Shown: piece after piece, positions 17,768 to 27,791 of the stretch
How positions within the stretch are numbered: position 1 is the first letter of the stretch
Layout of the letters: each line of letters begins with the position of its first letter
Assembly (NCBI GenBank): GCA_048265185.1
Contig: JBLXBZ010000002.1
Location: forward strand, 496,001-560,000
Origin: JBLXBZ01 sp048265185
GTDB lineage: Bacteria > Pseudomonadota > Alphaproteobacteria > Rhizobiales > Stappiaceae
Direction: 5' to 3'
DNA: 64,000 nt
Position numbers and translations under genes: made by a program
Notes under the pieces: generated by a model
The model's database searches: none
What the model was told of the DNA's origin: nothing
Seen by the model: the letters and a program-made list of their open reading frames with translations, nothing else

Positions 17768-18742
17768 TCAATGTGGACAATTATCTCCAAGAAAACGATA
17801 GACCGAGGCGTCGCTCAATTCGGTGATTTTCAGAGGGAAGCTCTGAAATACATGGCAACCGCCGGGGTAAATTTCAGCTTCGGTGACGTTTCCCGCCGCA
17901 CGCCAGCGCGCGGACATGAACAATGTGTCGTCAAGTAATGGATCTCTCGTGCCCACCACGAAATGAGCTGGAGGCAGTCCGGTCAAATCTGCGAGCAGGG
18001 GAGAAATATCCGGGTTTGACGGATCCTGGTTCTCACCAAGATAGTTGTTGATGAATATCGTGAGATCGCGTGTGTTGAGGATCAGTTTTTCTTCGCCCCA
18101 ATTGCGCGCGCTTGGCGTTAGGCGCAGGTCAAAGGCTCCGGATGTGAATACGGCGGCGTTAAATGAGCGCAAGCCAGGTTTTTCCCGTAAGCGCAGTAAT
18201 GTCGTCGCAGTGAGGTGGGCGCCGGCGGATTCTCCGCCAATGGCGAAATTCGCCACGCCGCCAAGCTTTTCCGCTCCCTCTTGCAAGATCCAGAGAGCCG
18301 CAGCTTCGCATTCGTCCGGCGCTTGGGGATAGGGGTGTTCTGGGGCAAGTTTATAATCGACCGATATTGCGGTCAGTCCCGTATGATTCGCAAGATTTTG
18401 AAGGCGCGGGTCTTGAAAATGCGCGGAGCCGAACGTCCAGCCTCCGCCGTGAATATGCATATAAACGCCATGTGTTTTCTTGTTCTCCGGCTTTATCACT
18501 CGCAAGGGAATTGGGCCGTGAGGACCGTCGATGACCCAGCTCTCGGCATTGGGATTTAATGGTGGTGGGGGAAATGCGCCGAGGCCTTGGGCGCGTCGCT
18601 CTCTCGATTCGGCGGGCGTAAAACTCCATTGGTCTGGAAGGGCATTGAGTTTGGCGGTGATTTCAGCATTAAATTCAAGAGTTTCTTTGCTGATTTCGTT
18701 TTCGGCGAATAGACGGTGATCGGGTAGGGGCATGAGATCCAT
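17768..18742 (-). CDS. Alpha/beta hydrolase, hormone-sensitive-lipase-type esterase
   Basis: About 325 residues. HSL-family hallmarks are present: the oxyanion motif HIHGGGWTFG, nucleophile elbow GESAGAHL, an acid in GTRDPLLDD and a late histidine in GGCHVFQSFP. These enzymes hydrolyse short or medium acyl esters in the cytoplasm. The start is uncertain: the frame stays open to a TTG at 18841, but the ATG at 18742 or 18733 fits family length better; none has a good ribosome site. It is transcribed toward the gene at 17234. Confidence 0.82.
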   Translation of the reverse strand: MDLMPLPDHRLFAENEISKETLEFNAEITAKLNALPDQWSFTPAESRERRAQGLGAFPPPPLNPNAESWVIDGPHGPIPLRVIKPENKKTHGVYMHIHGGGWTFGSAHFQDPRLQNLANHTGLTAISVDYKLAPEHPYPQAPDECEAAALWILQEGAEKLGGVANFAIGGESAGAHLTATTLLRLREKPGLRSFNAAVFTSGAFDLRLTPSARNWGEEKLILNTRDLTIFINNYLGENQDPSNPDISPLLADLTGLPPAHFVVGTRDPLLDDTLFMSARWRAAGNVTEAEIYPGGCHVFQSFPLKITELSDASVYRFLGDNCPH

Positions 18743-19120
18743 CGTGTTGTAGAGGTTATCAGAAGTATATGTGCTCGGATCGTGCTTGTGAACGCGCGGC
18801 GATTGCGTGAAAAGCGAGAAGGATCGAAGACGTTGAAACAATTGCGGATAGGTCTTTTGGGATTTTCTTGCGCTTGGGTTGTGTGATGTTCAATAATAGG
18901 GAGCGCCGGCGGAGGAGGCCTCGCGCTAGTCATTAGAGCTTGAACGAAGGAGCGCCTCATAGGGAGCGAAGGCGTGCTGAAGTTTTGTTATGCAGGCATT
19001 TGCACTGAACATGCTGAGTGCGCAGGGAAAAGGCGCACGAAAATAAAATGAAAGTAACGGGGCGAGCTGAGGAAACTCGCCTGAGATATGATCCCTGACT
19101 TCTGGAGGAGGAGATTACGG

Positions 19121-19786
19121 GTGCCAGATAATTCTGCGTATCACTTTATTGTGGCGGATGATCATCCGCTGTTTCGCGGTGCGCTGCGGCAAACAATTGA
19201 GACAGCTTACCCTGAAGCGGGAATATGTGAAGTCGGAACGTTGGAGGATGCGGCGGCGGAGCTGGATAGCCGTGATGAAGTCGATTTAGTGTTGCTTGAT
19301 TTGTCTATGCCGGGAATGCGCGGTATTTCGGGCTTGATGTACCTGCGTGCTCAATATCCCTCGGTCCCGATTGTTATCGTCTCCGCTAATGAAGATCCTG
19401 GCGCTATCCGTCGATGCATGGATTTTGGCGCGGCCGGCTTCATTCCAAAGTCACTTGGAATCGATTTTATTCGCGACGCCGTTGCGGTTGTCATGCAAGG
19501 CGGGGAGTGGATCCCGCCTGACGTAGACCTCAGCGCGGATACGCAAAGTTGTCAGATGGCTCAAAAACTCGCGACGCTTACGCCGCAACAGGTACGGGTT
19601 TTGATGATGTTGTCCGAAGGGTTGCTGAATAAGCAAATTGCTTATGAGTTGAAGGTGTCGGAGGCCACTGTTAAGGCGCATGTTTCTGCAATTTTACAAA
19701 AACTCAGCGTGGATAGTCGGACACAGGCCGTTATCGCCGCATCTAAAATAGCGCAAGGACAATGGAACGCCGACGCGCAAGTGTAA
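19121..19786 (+). CDS. LuxR-type response regulator, CrbR/ErdR-like
   Basis: A receiver domain (HFIVADDHPLFRGAL; phosphorylatable Asp in LVLLDLSMPG) followed by a LuxR helix-turn-helix (LTPQQVRVLMMLSEGLLNKQIA). The GTG at 19121 follows GGAGGAGGAG at good spacing, so I prefer it to the ATG at 19088, which has no ribosome site. The adjacent convergent gene encodes a hybrid kinase with a sodium:solute-symporter sensor domain. That combination is the CrbS/CrbR (MxtR/ErdR) system, which activates acetyl-CoA synthetase and acetate use in gammaproteobacteria. The target here is inferred. Confidence 0.85.
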   Translation: MPDNSAYHFIVADDHPLFRGALRQTIETAYPEAGICEVGTLEDAAAELDSRDEVDLVLLDLSMPGMRGISGLMYLRAQYPSVPIVIVSANEDPGAIRRCMDFGAAGFIPKSLGIDFIRDAVAVVMQGGEWIPPDVDLSADTQSCQMAQKLATLTPQQVRVLMMLSEGLLNKQIAYELKVSEATVKAHVSAILQKLSVDSRTQAVIAASKIAQGQWNADAQV

Positions 19787-19852
19787 TGCGGTGTAAATGA
19801 CGTTGTGAAAAGAAACAAAGAGGGGCTGAAAAGCGCTTCGCCGCCGCGCCAT

Positions 19853-22800
19853 TTACCCCTTTTTCGTCCGTTTCATATTTCGTCGCTGCATTAGGTGAGC
19901 ACGCAGCGCTGCGGGTTTCACAGGCTTGTTCATCATCTCAATCCCCTTGGACTGAGCCTCGGAGCGAACGGCGCGAGAACGATCCGCGGTTATCAATATG
20001 GCGGGAATCTCCGCGCCAAAGCGCCAGCGTAATTGTACGACGGCGTCAATGCCCGTTCCCTCATCTAGATGGTAATCTACAAGCAGTATGTCAGGCGTCT
20101 CACCGCAGTTCAAAAGAGCTTGGGCGGCTTGAGCAGCGTCCGGAGAGGTAATAATCTTGCAGTTCCAACCGTTCAGAAGAGCCTGCATGCCGCTGAGTAT
20201 TTGAGGCTCGTTATCGATGACCAGAACGAATAAACCGTCCAGCGCCACCGGCGCAGGGGCCGGCGGGTTATTGACCGCTTCGATGGGCAGGGAGGTTGCA
20301 ATGGGCAGATTCACCTTGAAGCAGGCGCCGCGACCTTCAGCCGAATCCAGCGTCACTGGATGGTTTAGAACCCGGCTTATTCGTTCGACAATCGACAGCC
20401 CCAATCCAAGCCCGCGGGCGACGCGCGCTCCGTCGTCCAGACGATGGAATTCGAGGAAAATTGCCTTCTGTTTTGATGAAGGTATGCCGATTCCCGTATC
20501 GTAAACTTCAACAACGGCCTGTCCGCGGCGCAATCTAACGCCAACCAGAACCCTGCCGCTGGCGGTGTATTTCAATGCGTTTGAAATAAGGTTTTGCAAT
20601 AAGCGCCGAAGAAGGCGCCGATCTGACCTGACCGATATGCTTGTGTGCAGGATTTTGAAATCCAACCCCTTTTCTCGTGCGACGGGTTCGAACTCCATTC
20701 GCAGCGGGCGTAAAATTTCATCAAGGTGAAACACGTTGATTTCGGGCTTCAGCGCGCCGGTGTCCAGACGGGAAATATCTAGAACTGCGCCGATGATTTC
20801 CTCCACTGATTCCAATGACGCCTCCACGTTGCGCACGAGATCGCGGTTTTCTCCTTCTGAAAAACGATCAACCAGCGACGAAGAATAAAGTCGCGCGGCG
20901 TTGAGGGGTTGGAGAATGTCGTGGCCTGCGGCGGCGAGAAAGCGGGTTTTGCCGATGTTGGCCTCTTCGGCGATCTTTTTCGCTGTGATTAGCTCTTTAT
21001 TTACGCGCGTCAGCTCTTGGGTGCGTTCTTGCACGCGCCGTTCAAGAGTTTCATTAGCGCGCGCTAGAGCGTTTTCCGCCGCGACGCGCTCGGTGATGTC
21101 GGTGTAGGTGGTGACGACGCCGCCGCCTGGCATGGGGCTTGTGCGCACCTCCAGAACGGCGCCGCTGGTGGCGAGGCGTTCCTGATAGGTGGCGTGATGA
21201 ACCACCATTTTGTCAATGCGCTCGGCAATCAATTGGTTCAAGGGGCCGGGACCGAAGGCGCCTCGCCCGGCGTTAAGCCGAAGAACCGAATAGAGCGGCG
21301 TGCCAACCTGTCCGTAGTCCGGGGGAAGGTCGAGCAGTTCCCTGAACTGCCTGTTCCAGCAGATGAGTTTCAGGTCGCGATCGAAGACGCTGATGCCTTG
21401 ACGCACCTGATCCAGAGCCGTTTGTAAAAGGTCGCGGTTATATTGAATGGCGGCGGTGGCGTCATCCAGTAGTTTCATGGCGCCTTTATCGGTGGGGTCG
21501 TTTTTTTTGACCAGCAAGGAGAGAACGAGTCGTGAAGACGCCGCGCCAATGGCGCTGGCGAGGAGCTGTTCTGAGAAGCGTAAAATTTGCGCGTCGGCTA
21601 CGGCTAACGGGTTCATCTCTCGATGTTGCTCGGCCTCATAGCGCGCGAAGGAGCGGTCGGTCCTTTCGCCGCCAAGGTAGCGTGAAACTGTCGCGTGAAG
21701 ATCGCCTATGGTTACCGAGGTGCGCCATAAACGTAGCGATGGAGTGGGGGAAAGTCCGTTGAGCGCGAAGATATTGGCTTGGAGTTTTTCTATGGGTTCA
21801 GGCGCGCGCGTCAGGGATACGAGATAAAACACCAATAAATTTACGGCGAGCGACCAGAAAACGCCGTGAACGAAAGGATCCAACTGCAAGCCGAATAATG
21901 CTTGGGGGTGCAGCCATGAGATCGCGAAAGGGCCAACCTTTAGGAATGAGTTTGAGATCAAGTCGGTTTCGGCGAAGGTTGGCGCCATGAGCGTGTAGAA
22001 CCACAGAGCGAAACCGGCGCAAATTCCGGCGATGGCGCCGCGGGCGGTGGCTCTGCGCCAAACCAAGGCGCCAAAAAAGGCTGGCGCGAACTGCCCAATG
22101 GCGGCGAAAGAAAGGAGGCCGATCGACGTGAGAGCGGCGCTGTCGCCAGCGACCCTGTAATAGGCGTAAGCGAGCAGTAAAATGGCGACGATGGATATGC
22201 GCCTCACCCGTAAAAGAAGTCGGCTCATGTCATAGTTGCGCACTGTATCGCCCCCGGAGGCGGAAATTATCTGGTCCTCGCTTCTTCGGCGCAGGATGAG
22301 CGGCATCACCAGATCGTTTGAAATCATGATGGCGAGGGCCACCGTCGCTACAATCACCATGGCTGTGGCGGCTGAGAGTCCGCCTATAAAAGCGAAAAGA
22401 GCCAGCCATTCTTGTCCGTGAGCTATCGGCAATGCGAGGACGTAAGTGTCAGGGTTCGTATCTGCGCCAAATTGCAACATGCCGGCGGCGGCGATGGGGA
22501 TGACGAATAGATTTATGGCCACCAGATAAAGGGGAAACAGCCAAATCGCGCGGTTGAGCTCTTTTCTGGAATTGTTTTCGGTCACTGTCACATGAAATTG
22601 GCGCGGAAGCATCAGGACGGCGAAGCAGGAAAGGACGGTCATTGAAATCCAGTTGCCGACGTTCAGTTCTTGCATGAAAACCTGAGTGATTTTCTTGCTC
22701 TCTCTCATCGCTTGCAAAAGGGCTCCTGGACCATCGTAAAGCGAGTAAGTGACCCATACGCCGACGGCGATAAAAGCCACCAGCTTGACGACGGCTTCGC

Positions 22801-23398
22801 TGGCGATGGCCAGCATCAAGCCTTCCTGATGTTCGGTCGCGTCTATGTGCCGGGTGCCGAACAACCATGCGAACACGGCCATCCCGAGGGCGATGAGCAG
22901 CGTCACGTCATTGAAAAAAAGAGGGTCGAGGCTTCCGGCCGTGAGATGAAGCTCGTCTATCATCGTGGTGACGGAAAGCGCCACGGCTTTTAATTGCAGC
23001 GCGATATATGGGATGACGCCGATCACCGCCACGATGGTTACGACGGCGGCGACGGATTGGCGTTTCCCGTATCTTGCTCCGATAAAGTCGGCGATGGAGG
23101 TGATCCTCTCGCTTTTGGAGAGTTGCACGACCCGGCGCACGATGGAGGCGCCCAAGGTGAAAACGAGAATTGGGCCAATATAGATCGTCAAAAACTCAAA
23201 GCCGTTTTGCGTCGCTCCTCCAACAGAGCCAAAAAACGTCCATGAGGTGCAGTAAACCGAAAGGGACAGAGCGTAGATGAATGGACGTCCGCGACCGGGA
23301 GTGATGCGTCGGGAGGCTCTGTCGCCATAACTGGCTATCGCGAACAGTAGCAAAATATAACCAACTGCGGAGAAAACGACGAACCATCCTTGCAACAT
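19853..23398 (-). CDS. Hybrid sensor histidine kinase with sodium:solute symporter domain, CrbS-like
   Basis: About 1181 residues. The first ~530 form a multi-helix SSSF transporter-like domain. Next come a PAS domain (about 650-765, with ALDQVRQGISVFDRDLKLICWN), a coiled coil, a HisKA domain with phospho-acceptor H826 in AAAGHDILQPLN, an ATPase domain (GLGLGLSIVERI), and a C-terminal receiver with D1108 in LLVDYHLDEG. I chose the ATG at 23398, which has AGGGA upstream; a TTG at 23422 is also in frame. Kinases of this type link substrate transport or sensing to acetate or amino-acid use genes. The gene ends 67 bases from the convergent LuxR-type regulator, its likely partner. Confidence 0.88.
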   Translation of the reverse strand: MLQGWFVVFSAVGYILLLFAIASYGDRASRRITPGRGRPFIYALSLSVYCTSWTFFGSVGGATQNGFEFLTIYIGPILVFTLGASIVRRVVQLSKSERITSIADFIGARYGKRQSVAAVVTIVAVIGVIPYIALQLKAVALSVTTMIDELHLTAGSLDPLFFNDVTLLIALGMAVFAWLFGTRHIDATEHQEGLMLAIASEAVVKLVAFIAVGVWVTYSLYDGPGALLQAMRESKKITQVFMQELNVGNWISMTVLSCFAVLMLPRQFHVTVTENNSRKELNRAIWLFPLYLVAINLFVIPIAAAGMLQFGADTNPDTYVLALPIAHGQEWLALFAFIGGLSAATAMVIVATVALAIMISNDLVMPLILRRRSEDQIISASGGDTVRNYDMSRLLLRVRRISIVAILLLAYAYYRVAGDSAALTSIGLLSFAAIGQFAPAFFGALVWRRATARGAIAGICAGFALWFYTLMAPTFAETDLISNSFLKVGPFAISWLHPQALFGLQLDPFVHGVFWSLAVNLLVFYLVSLTRAPEPIEKLQANIFALNGLSPTPSLRLWRTSVTIGDLHATVSRYLGGERTDRSFARYEAEQHREMNPLAVADAQILRFSEQLLASAIGAASSRLVLSLLVKKNDPTDKGAMKLLDDATAAIQYNRDLLQTALDQVRQGISVFDRDLKLICWNRQFRELLDLPPDYGQVGTPLYSVLRLNAGRGAFGPGPLNQLIAERIDKMVVHHATYQERLATSGAVLEVRTSPMPGGGVVTTYTDITERVAAENALARANETLERRVQERTQELTRVNKELITAKKIAEEANIGKTRFLAAAGHDILQPLNAARLYSSSLVDRFSEGENRDLVRNVEASLESVEEIIGAVLDISRLDTGALKPEINVFHLDEILRPLRMEFEPVAREKGLDFKILHTSISVRSDRRLLRRLLQNLISNALKYTASGRVLVGVRLRRGQAVVEVYDTGIGIPSSKQKAIFLEFHRLDDGARVARGLGLGLSIVERISRVLNHPVTLDSAEGRGACFKVNLPIATSLPIEAVNNPPAPAPVALDGLFVLVIDNEPQILSGMQALLNGWNCKIITSPDAAQAAQALLNCGETPDILLVDYHLDEGTGIDAVVQLRWRFGAEIPAILITADRSRAVRSEAQSKGIEMMNKPVKPAALRAHLMQRRNMKRTKKG

Positions 23399-23588
23399 GT
23401 ATACGTCGTTCCCTATCCACAATCTATATTTTGGGCGTTATTTGCATATGCGCGAAATGCTCAGAATATGATCGGACCATAGCGCGCCGTTTCTGTCCAA
23501 TTCGCAATTGGTTTAAGAGGGAAAAAAATCCGCGTGAGCGGCGAATTGCGTTATAGAAGTTTCGTCGAGTTTTGAAGGGCGTTTTATT

Positions 23589-24758
23589 ATGTCAGATCAT
23601 GTGGAAGCTTTGCGAGAGGAGGCGCGTAACGCGCCGCAAAGCGGCATTATCGAAATTGTTGATTTCGCACGTTCGCGTAAGGATCTAATCCCGCTTTGGG
23701 TGGGGGAGGGCGATTTGCCCACGCCGGCTTTCATTTGCGAGGCGGCGTCACGATCACTGGCGGGAGGAGAGACGTTTTACACGTATCAATCTGGCTTGCC
23801 TGAATTGCGTCAGGCGCTGGCGTCTTATCACGAGGAGGTGTTTGGGCAGGCTTTCGCCGCCGAACGGTTTTTCGTCACAGGGTCGGGAATGCAGGCGATT
23901 CAGATTGCGATACGCGCCGTGGCCGGGTTCGGCGATGAAGTGATCGTTCCAACGCCCGCCTGGCCTAATATGGCGGCGGCCCTTGGGGCGCAAGGGACGC
24001 GCCCTGTTGAAGTTCCCATGGATTTCGAAAGTAATGAATGGTGGCTTGACCTGACAAAAATTGAAGCCGCCATTACGGACAAAACCCGGGCGATTTTTAT
24101 AAACTCCCCTTCAAATCCGACAGGTTGGACGGCTAGCGGCGATCAGCTCAAAGAAGTTCTAGAACTGGCGCGCAGGCGCGGGCTGTGGATCATTTCTGAC
24201 GAAGTTTATGGTCGTTTCGTCTATGGCGGCGCGGTGCGAGCGCCCTCTTTTCATGATGTGGCGGAGGCGGAAGATCGGGTGATCTACGTCAATACGTTTT
24301 CGAAAAACTGGGCGATGACGGGATGGCGGGTCGGCTGGATCGAAGCCCATCCGGATTTGACGCAGGTGATTGAGAATCTGATCCAATATTCAACTTCTGG
24401 CGTTGCGGCGTTCATGCAGCGGGCGGCCGTGGCCGCGTTAGAGGATGAGAGCGGTTTTCTGCAGGAGCAAATATCGCGGGCGCGCGAGGGACGAGAGGTG
24501 GTGACTTCGGCATTGGCCGGTGTTGAGCGTGTTCGGTTCGCGGCGCCGAAGGGGGCGTTCTACCTCTTCTTCGCAGTCGATGGATATAATGACAGCCGGG
24601 AACTGGCCATGAAGCTTGTTGAAAAAACGGGCGTTGGACTTGCCCCGGGACGTGCTTTCGGGCGAGGAGGCGATGGCTTCGTGCGTCTTTGTTTCGCGCG
24701 AAACAGCGAGCAACTTTCCGAGGCAGCGAAGCGAATAATCCAGTGGCTTCAGGCGTGA
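23589..24758 (+). CDS. PLP-dependent class I/II aminotransferase
   Basis: 389 residues, fold-type I. The internal aldimine lysine is K239 in TFSKNWAMTGWRVGW. N176 in SPSNPTGW and D204 in ISDEVYG contact PLP, and a C-terminal arginine in DGFVRLCFA fits the carboxylate-binding position. It transfers an amino group between an amino acid and a 2-oxo acid. The subgroup resembles aspartate- or aromatic-type aminotransferases; the substrate cannot be fixed. It stands alone between two signalling genes. Confidence 0.88.
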   Translation: MSDHVEALREEARNAPQSGIIEIVDFARSRKDLIPLWVGEGDLPTPAFICEAASRSLAGGETFYTYQSGLPELRQALASYHEEVFGQAFAAERFFVTGSGMQAIQIAIRAVAGFGDEVIVPTPAWPNMAAALGAQGTRPVEVPMDFESNEWWLDLTKIEAAITDKTRAIFINSPSNPTGWTASGDQLKEVLELARRRGLWIISDEVYGRFVYGGAVRAPSFHDVAEAEDRVIYVNTFSKNWAMTGWRVGWIEAHPDLTQVIENLIQYSTSGVAAFMQRAAVAALEDESGFLQEQISRAREGREVVTSALAGVERVRFAAPKGAFYLFFAVDGYNDSRELAMKLVEKTGVGLAPGRAFGRGGDGFVRLCFARNSEQLSEAAKRIIQWLQA

Positions 24759-24854
24759 GGGTGAGTTGATCAGCGGTTATGGGCTTGGCATAAGTTTGAA
24801 CGTATTATATTGGGGCGCGTTTTTAGGTGAAACGGTTAAGAGTTAATATAACCA

Positions 24855-26006
24855 ATGTCGGCTGAGAAAGCGTCTGCGCCTTCCCCCAGTTTACCCAGCG
24901 TGTCGGAAGCGCGCTTGTATAGCGTTCTTGACACCGCCGTTGACGGGATCGTCGTTATTGATGATCGCGCGCGCATTCTGATGTTCAATAAAGCTTGTGA
25001 ATCTCTTTTTGGAAGGACGGCGGAAGAAGTCTTTGGGCGCAATGTTTCGATGTTGATGCCTGATGAGTTTTCGCGCTCCCATGACGGTTATGTGCGCAAT
25101 TACCTTGAAACGGGTGAACGGCGCATCATTGGCGTTGGCCGTGAAGTCAGGGCGATGCATAGAGATGGATCGATTTTCCCTATTGAGCTTTCCGTTGGCG
25201 AAGCGAAAACTCCTGATGGGCGTCAATTTATTGGAATTATTCGAGATTTGACGTCACGTAAACAGGTGGAGCATCGATTGGCGCAAACGCAAGCGCAGCT
25301 GCTTAATATGACCCGGATTAACGCTATGGACGAGATGGGAGCGGCTATTGCTCATGAGGTCAATCAACCCTTGACCGCGATAATGCTCTATTTGCAAGCG
25401 ATACAACGCAAAACAGCGGACGCGGGCGCACTTGAGAATGGCGTGCGGGAAATGATCGACAAGGCGTTGAAAGAGTCGGTGCGCGCGGGCCATATCATCC
25501 AGCGCATGCGGAATTTGGTGGAAAAGCGTGAACCCGAACGGCGCGCAAGCGATGTCGCCGCGCTATTGATGGAAAGCGTTGATCTGGTGCGGATGGGAGG
25601 GGGGAACGAAGACTTGCAATTCCATGTCGACGTTCCCGACGACATTCCTGAGCTGAACGTCGATCCTGTGCAAATTCAACAGGTTCTAGTTAATCTCATT
25701 CGTAACGCCGCCGAGGTGGTGCGTGACCGGGAAGACCGGAAAGTTTGGGTTTTTGCTTACAGCCAAGAGCGCGATATTGTAATTTGCGTTCGCGATTCCG
25801 GGCAAGGGGTGCCGCCTGAAGTGGCTCCAGACCTGTTTCGGGCTTTCGCTGGCGCGAAGCGACGCGGGCTTGGGTTGGGGTTGGCGATATCGCGCTCCAT
25901 CGCTCAAAATCATGGTGGAGATCTTACTGTTGACCCTGGAGGTCAAGGAAAAGGGGCGACCTTTAGTTTGCGGCTGCCGTCGACGCAGCTTGTTAATTTG
26001 AAATGA
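24855..26006 (+). CDS. fixL: FixL-like oxygen sensor histidine kinase (heme PAS)
   Basis: 383 residues, soluble, with one PAS domain and a kinase. In the PAS, H76 in SRSHDGYV aligns with the heme-ligating His200 of Bradyrhizobium FixL, and R96 in RIIGVGRE aligns with its Arg220, so heme binding is plausible. The position of Arg206 is asparagine (N82). The phospho-acceptor is H167 in IAHEVNQPLTA; the ATPase motifs are NLIRNAAEVV and GLGLGLAISRS. FixL phosphorylates FixJ when oxygen is low. The next gene is fixJ-like, overlapping or 14 bases away depending on its start, and ccoI-ccoS and hemA lie downstream, which fits microaerobic control. Confidence 0.85.
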   Translation: MSAEKASAPSPSLPSVSEARLYSVLDTAVDGIVVIDDRARILMFNKACESLFGRTAEEVFGRNVSMLMPDEFSRSHDGYVRNYLETGERRIIGVGREVRAMHRDGSIFPIELSVGEAKTPDGRQFIGIIRDLTSRKQVEHRLAQTQAQLLNMTRINAMDEMGAAIAHEVNQPLTAIMLYLQAIQRKTADAGALENGVREMIDKALKESVRAGHIIQRMRNLVEKREPERRASDVAALLMESVDLVRMGGGNEDLQFHVDVPDDIPELNVDPVQIQQVLVNLIRNAAEVVRDREDRKVWVFAYSQERDIVICVRDSGQGVPPEVAPDLFRAFAGAKRRGLGLGLAISRSIAQNHGGDLTVDPGGQGKGATFSLRLPSTQLVNLK

Positions 26007-26020
26007 GAGGAAGGAGCGCA

Positions 26021-26644
26021 GTGACCAAAGCGCAAAACGCTATAATGATCGTGGATGATGATCCATCTGTTCGGGATGCTCTTTCTGTAATTCTTTCTAT
26101 GGAAGGTTTTGCTGTTACAGCGTTTGAAACTGGCGATATGTTTCTTAACGCGCTTGCGAAAACAAGCTCTCCCGCATGCGTTCTGTTGGATGTTCATATG
26201 CCTGGACAATCCGGCCTGGAGGTTTTGCGCAGTTTACAAAAGAGAGGTTTTCGCGCTCCTGTGTTTGTAATTTCAGGTCAGGGCGATATTCCAATGGCCG
26301 TCGAGGCGATTAAATTGGGGGCGCATGATTTTTTAGAGAAACCTTTTGACGCTAATACGGTGATCTCCCGGATCAATGACGTCATAAAAAATGCGGGTCA
26401 ATTAAACGATGGATTTCCTCCCGAAACAGGCATGATGCTGAGCGTAGACTGTTTGACGTCGCGGGAGAGAGATGTATTGGAACATATTGTCGCTGGCGCG
26501 TCCAATAAGGAGGCGGGCCGCATTTTGGGGATTAGCCCTCGAACGGTGGAAGTTCACCGAGCGAAAATCATGGAGAAACTAGGAGCGAAAAACGCTGCGG
26601 ATCTCGTGCGGATCGCCATTTCGGGAAAATCAAACGCCGTTTGA
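26021..26644 (+). CDS. fixJ: FixJ-like response regulator
   Basis: A receiver (MIVDDDPSVRDAL; phospho-Asp D57 in VLLDVHMPGQSG) joined to a LuxR-type DNA-binding domain (LTSRERDVLEHIVAGASNKEAG). The GTG at 26021 follows AGGAAGGAG closely; an in-frame ATG at 26003 overlaps the fixL stop (ATGA) but has no ribosome site. It is paired with the FixL-like kinase. In rhizobia FixJ activates fixK and so the cbb3 oxidase genes; no fixK is in the window. Confidence 0.87.
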   Translation: MTKAQNAIMIVDDDPSVRDALSVILSMEGFAVTAFETGDMFLNALAKTSSPACVLLDVHMPGQSGLEVLRSLQKRGFRAPVFVISGQGDIPMAVEAIKLGAHDFLEKPFDANTVISRINDVIKNAGQLNDGFPPETGMMLSVDCLTSRERDVLEHIVAGASNKEAGRILGISPRTVEVHRAKIMEKLGAKNAADLVRIAISGKSNAV

Positions 26645-26665
26645 TTGTTGTGCTCGTAGGTGCGG

Positions 26666-26687
26666 GGGAGGCGATTGAACGCCTCCC
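26666..26687. terminator. GC-rich hairpin between convergent fixJ and abrB-family genes
   Basis: GGGAGGCG (26666-26673) pairs perfectly with CGCCTCCC (26680-26687) around a six-base loop, 22 bases after the fixJ stop. No clean T run follows, so strength is uncertain. Confidence 0.55.
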
Positions 26688-26726
26688 GCTGAGCGTATTC
26701 AGATTTAAAACGTTTTTCAGGCATCT

Positions 26727-27791
26727 TCACTCGTCGGGACGACCGATTAGCAGGCGTGTCGCCAGCGGCAATAGCAGGACCATGGCGATATAGCGCGCCA
26801 GCTGGTGCGCGGCCACGAAGGTGGGGTCAAGATGCAACACGAACGCCAGCAAAGTCATGACCTCAAGGCCCCCGGGCGCGAATGCGAGAAGAACTTGCCC
26901 GAAGGGGACATGGAGCAGCCAGGAGACGAGCAGAGAGATGGCCATGGAAATGCCCATGCTGACGCAAAAAGCTCCAAGGCACGCTAGAAACAATCGACCC
27001 AAAATTGCCGGGTTTATTTTACCAAAGCGCGTGCCGATCATAGCGCCGAAGGCGACCATGCATGGAATGGTCAGCTCTTCCGGCAATACGAAATTATAGG
27101 CGCCGCTGCCGTTTAAAATCGCGCTTAGGAAAAAGGGCGCGGTCAGCCACCCCCCGGGAACTCTCAATCGCACGGCTACCCAGCCAATGAAAGCGCCCAC
27201 GGGAATCATAAGCGCCAATGCGGCGAGCGGGACCACGGGCGCGAGCTCCACCAGAATTTCCCCATCCTGCGCCTCTCCATTCAGCGAAACGATGACGGGA
27301 GGGAGGATGGCGACCAGGATAAATAGACGAATGGATTGTGAAATCGCGATACGCGGCATATCGGCTTTGGGGTAGCTCTCCGCAATGGCGATCACATAGG
27401 ATAATGCGCCGGGTATGGAGGCGAAATAGGAAGTCACCGCCGACCATTTCGCAATGTGGCGCAGGAACCATGTGGAGCAGACGAGGATAGCAACCACCGC
27501 CAGCAACAGGAGCAGCATTGAAACGGGCCATTCCCCTATGCGAGCGATTGCTTCTGGTTGAACGCCTGAACCCATGGATAATCCGAGGATCACAAAAAGA
27601 CCGTTTCGCATGGGGTCGGGAATGGAGCAGCGTATGTTTGAGAACATTCCAATGGCTACGGCTATCATGGCTCCTGAAAGCCAGGGAGCGGGAAGGCCCA
27701 GCCAGTAAAAAATGGCGGCGCCTATGGAGCCAAGGAAAAGCGCCCGGGCGACGGACATGATGATGGCGAAATAAGCGGAGTTGACGGTCAC
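26727..27791 (-). CDS. AbrB-family integral membrane protein (COG3180)
   Basis: 354 residues with about ten hydrophobic helices in two similar halves, each with a GLPAPWLSGAMIA- or RVPGGWLTAPFF-type motif. The family was once annotated as ammonia monooxygenase or AidB regulator and is not related to the Bacillus transcription factor AbrB; its function is unproven, probably transport. It is divergent from ccoI and has no clear partner. Confidence 0.82.
   Translation of the reverse strand: MTVNSAYFAIIMSVARALFLGSIGAAIFYWLGLPAPWLSGAMIAVAIGMFSNIRCSIPDPMRNGLFVILGLSMGSGVQPEAIARIGEWPVSMLLLLLAVVAILVCSTWFLRHIAKWSAVTSYFASIPGALSYVIAIAESYPKADMPRIAISQSIRLFILVAILPPVIVSLNGEAQDGEILVELAPVVPLAALALMIPVGAFIGWVAVRLRVPGGWLTAPFFLSAILNGSGAYNFVLPEELTIPCMVAFGAMIGTRFGKINPAILGRLFLACLGAFCVSMGISMAISLLVSWLLHVPFGQVLLAFAPGGLEVMTLLAFVLHLDPTFVAAHQLARYIAMVLLLPLATRLLIGRPDE

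Noticed and set aside
25080..25145. Loss of the heme histidine in the FixL-like PAS domain
   Set aside because: At first the RRIIGVGR segment seemed to lack the ligand, but the heme histidine of FixL lies in the earlier HD-GY segment, which is present (H76).
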